Of a DNA stretch of 28,010 nucleotides, positions 27,975-28,010 are shown in pieces. Positions within the stretch are counted from its first letter, which is position 1, and every line of letters starts with the position of its first letter. The DNA lies in contig BFEA01000286.1 in NCBI GenBank assembly GCA_003427395.1, positions 1,669,184 through 1,697,193 of the forward strand, given 5' to 3'. The DNA is from Chara braunii. Lineage: Eukaryota > Streptophyta > Charophyceae > Charales > Characeae. The translations under genes and the position numbers were made by a program. Under the pieces are notes generated by a model that was not told where the DNA came from, made no database searches, and saw only the letters and a program-made list of their open reading frames with translations.

Positions 27975-28010
<36 letters not shown>
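27975..28010. repeat. poly-T tract at window edge
   Basis: 36 consecutive T, cut off by the window end, beginning ten bases after the exon c donor site. Confidence 0.95.

Overview
This looks like a eukaryotic, plant-lineage genome window that lies entirely inside one host gene. Three short exons on the + strand (630-710, 16065-16155, 27890-27964) join in frame and encode consecutive pieces of a 5-oxoprolinase (OXP1/OPLAH family, ATP-dependent cleavage of 5-oxoproline to glutamate). Together they give 82 codons. The introns between them are about 15.4 kb and 11.7 kb, and further introns run off both window ends. Plant-type CCCTAAA runs, giant repeat-filled introns, an L1-like LINE lineage and a chromodomain Gypsy element suggest a streptophyte, possibly a charophyte alga such as Chara. 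The species is inference.

Intron A (711-16064) starts with a dispersed repeat and interstitial CCCTAAA runs. An antisense LINE relic follows (about 1.4-8.5 kb). Its ORF2 part (1456-5050) has reverse transcriptase with an intact FADD motif and a C-terminal CCHC knuckle. Its ORF1 part lies at 6639-8520. A 1.39-kb PIF/Harbinger-like DNA element (5051-6438, 38-bp terminal inverted repeats, TTA target duplication) is inserted between them. Next come a strongly G-rich stretch (8.5-9.5 kb), an unrecognised broken ORF (10039-10388), a 23-bp-stem hairpin, minisatellites, and a large TTC/GAA array field (11.0-13.4 kb) with a 143-base assembly gap. Before exon b there is a 135-bp tandem repeat that stays open in one frame.

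Intron B (16156-27889) holds a second antisense LINE relic (about 16.9-22.15 kb), with endonuclease, RT (FADD changed to FAND) and knuckle regions and several short tandem duplications. A fragment of a third LINE copy abuts a 5'-truncated chromovirus pol on the + strand (about 22386-24534: RNase H, H2C2 finger, D,D35E integrase, chromodomain; one frameshift and one stop). The rest is anonymous, with small tandem repeats, a TATA-like box and a GA microsatellite just before exon c.

The only selected function I can support is the host 5-oxoprolinase; everything else is transposon relic or repeat. The points most worth a second look are the transcription and splicing of three tiny exons across 27 kb of such sequence, a four-copy intronic repeat family that twice sits behind a poly-T/CAG acceptor-like signal, and the TTC/GAA field in the transcribed intron.
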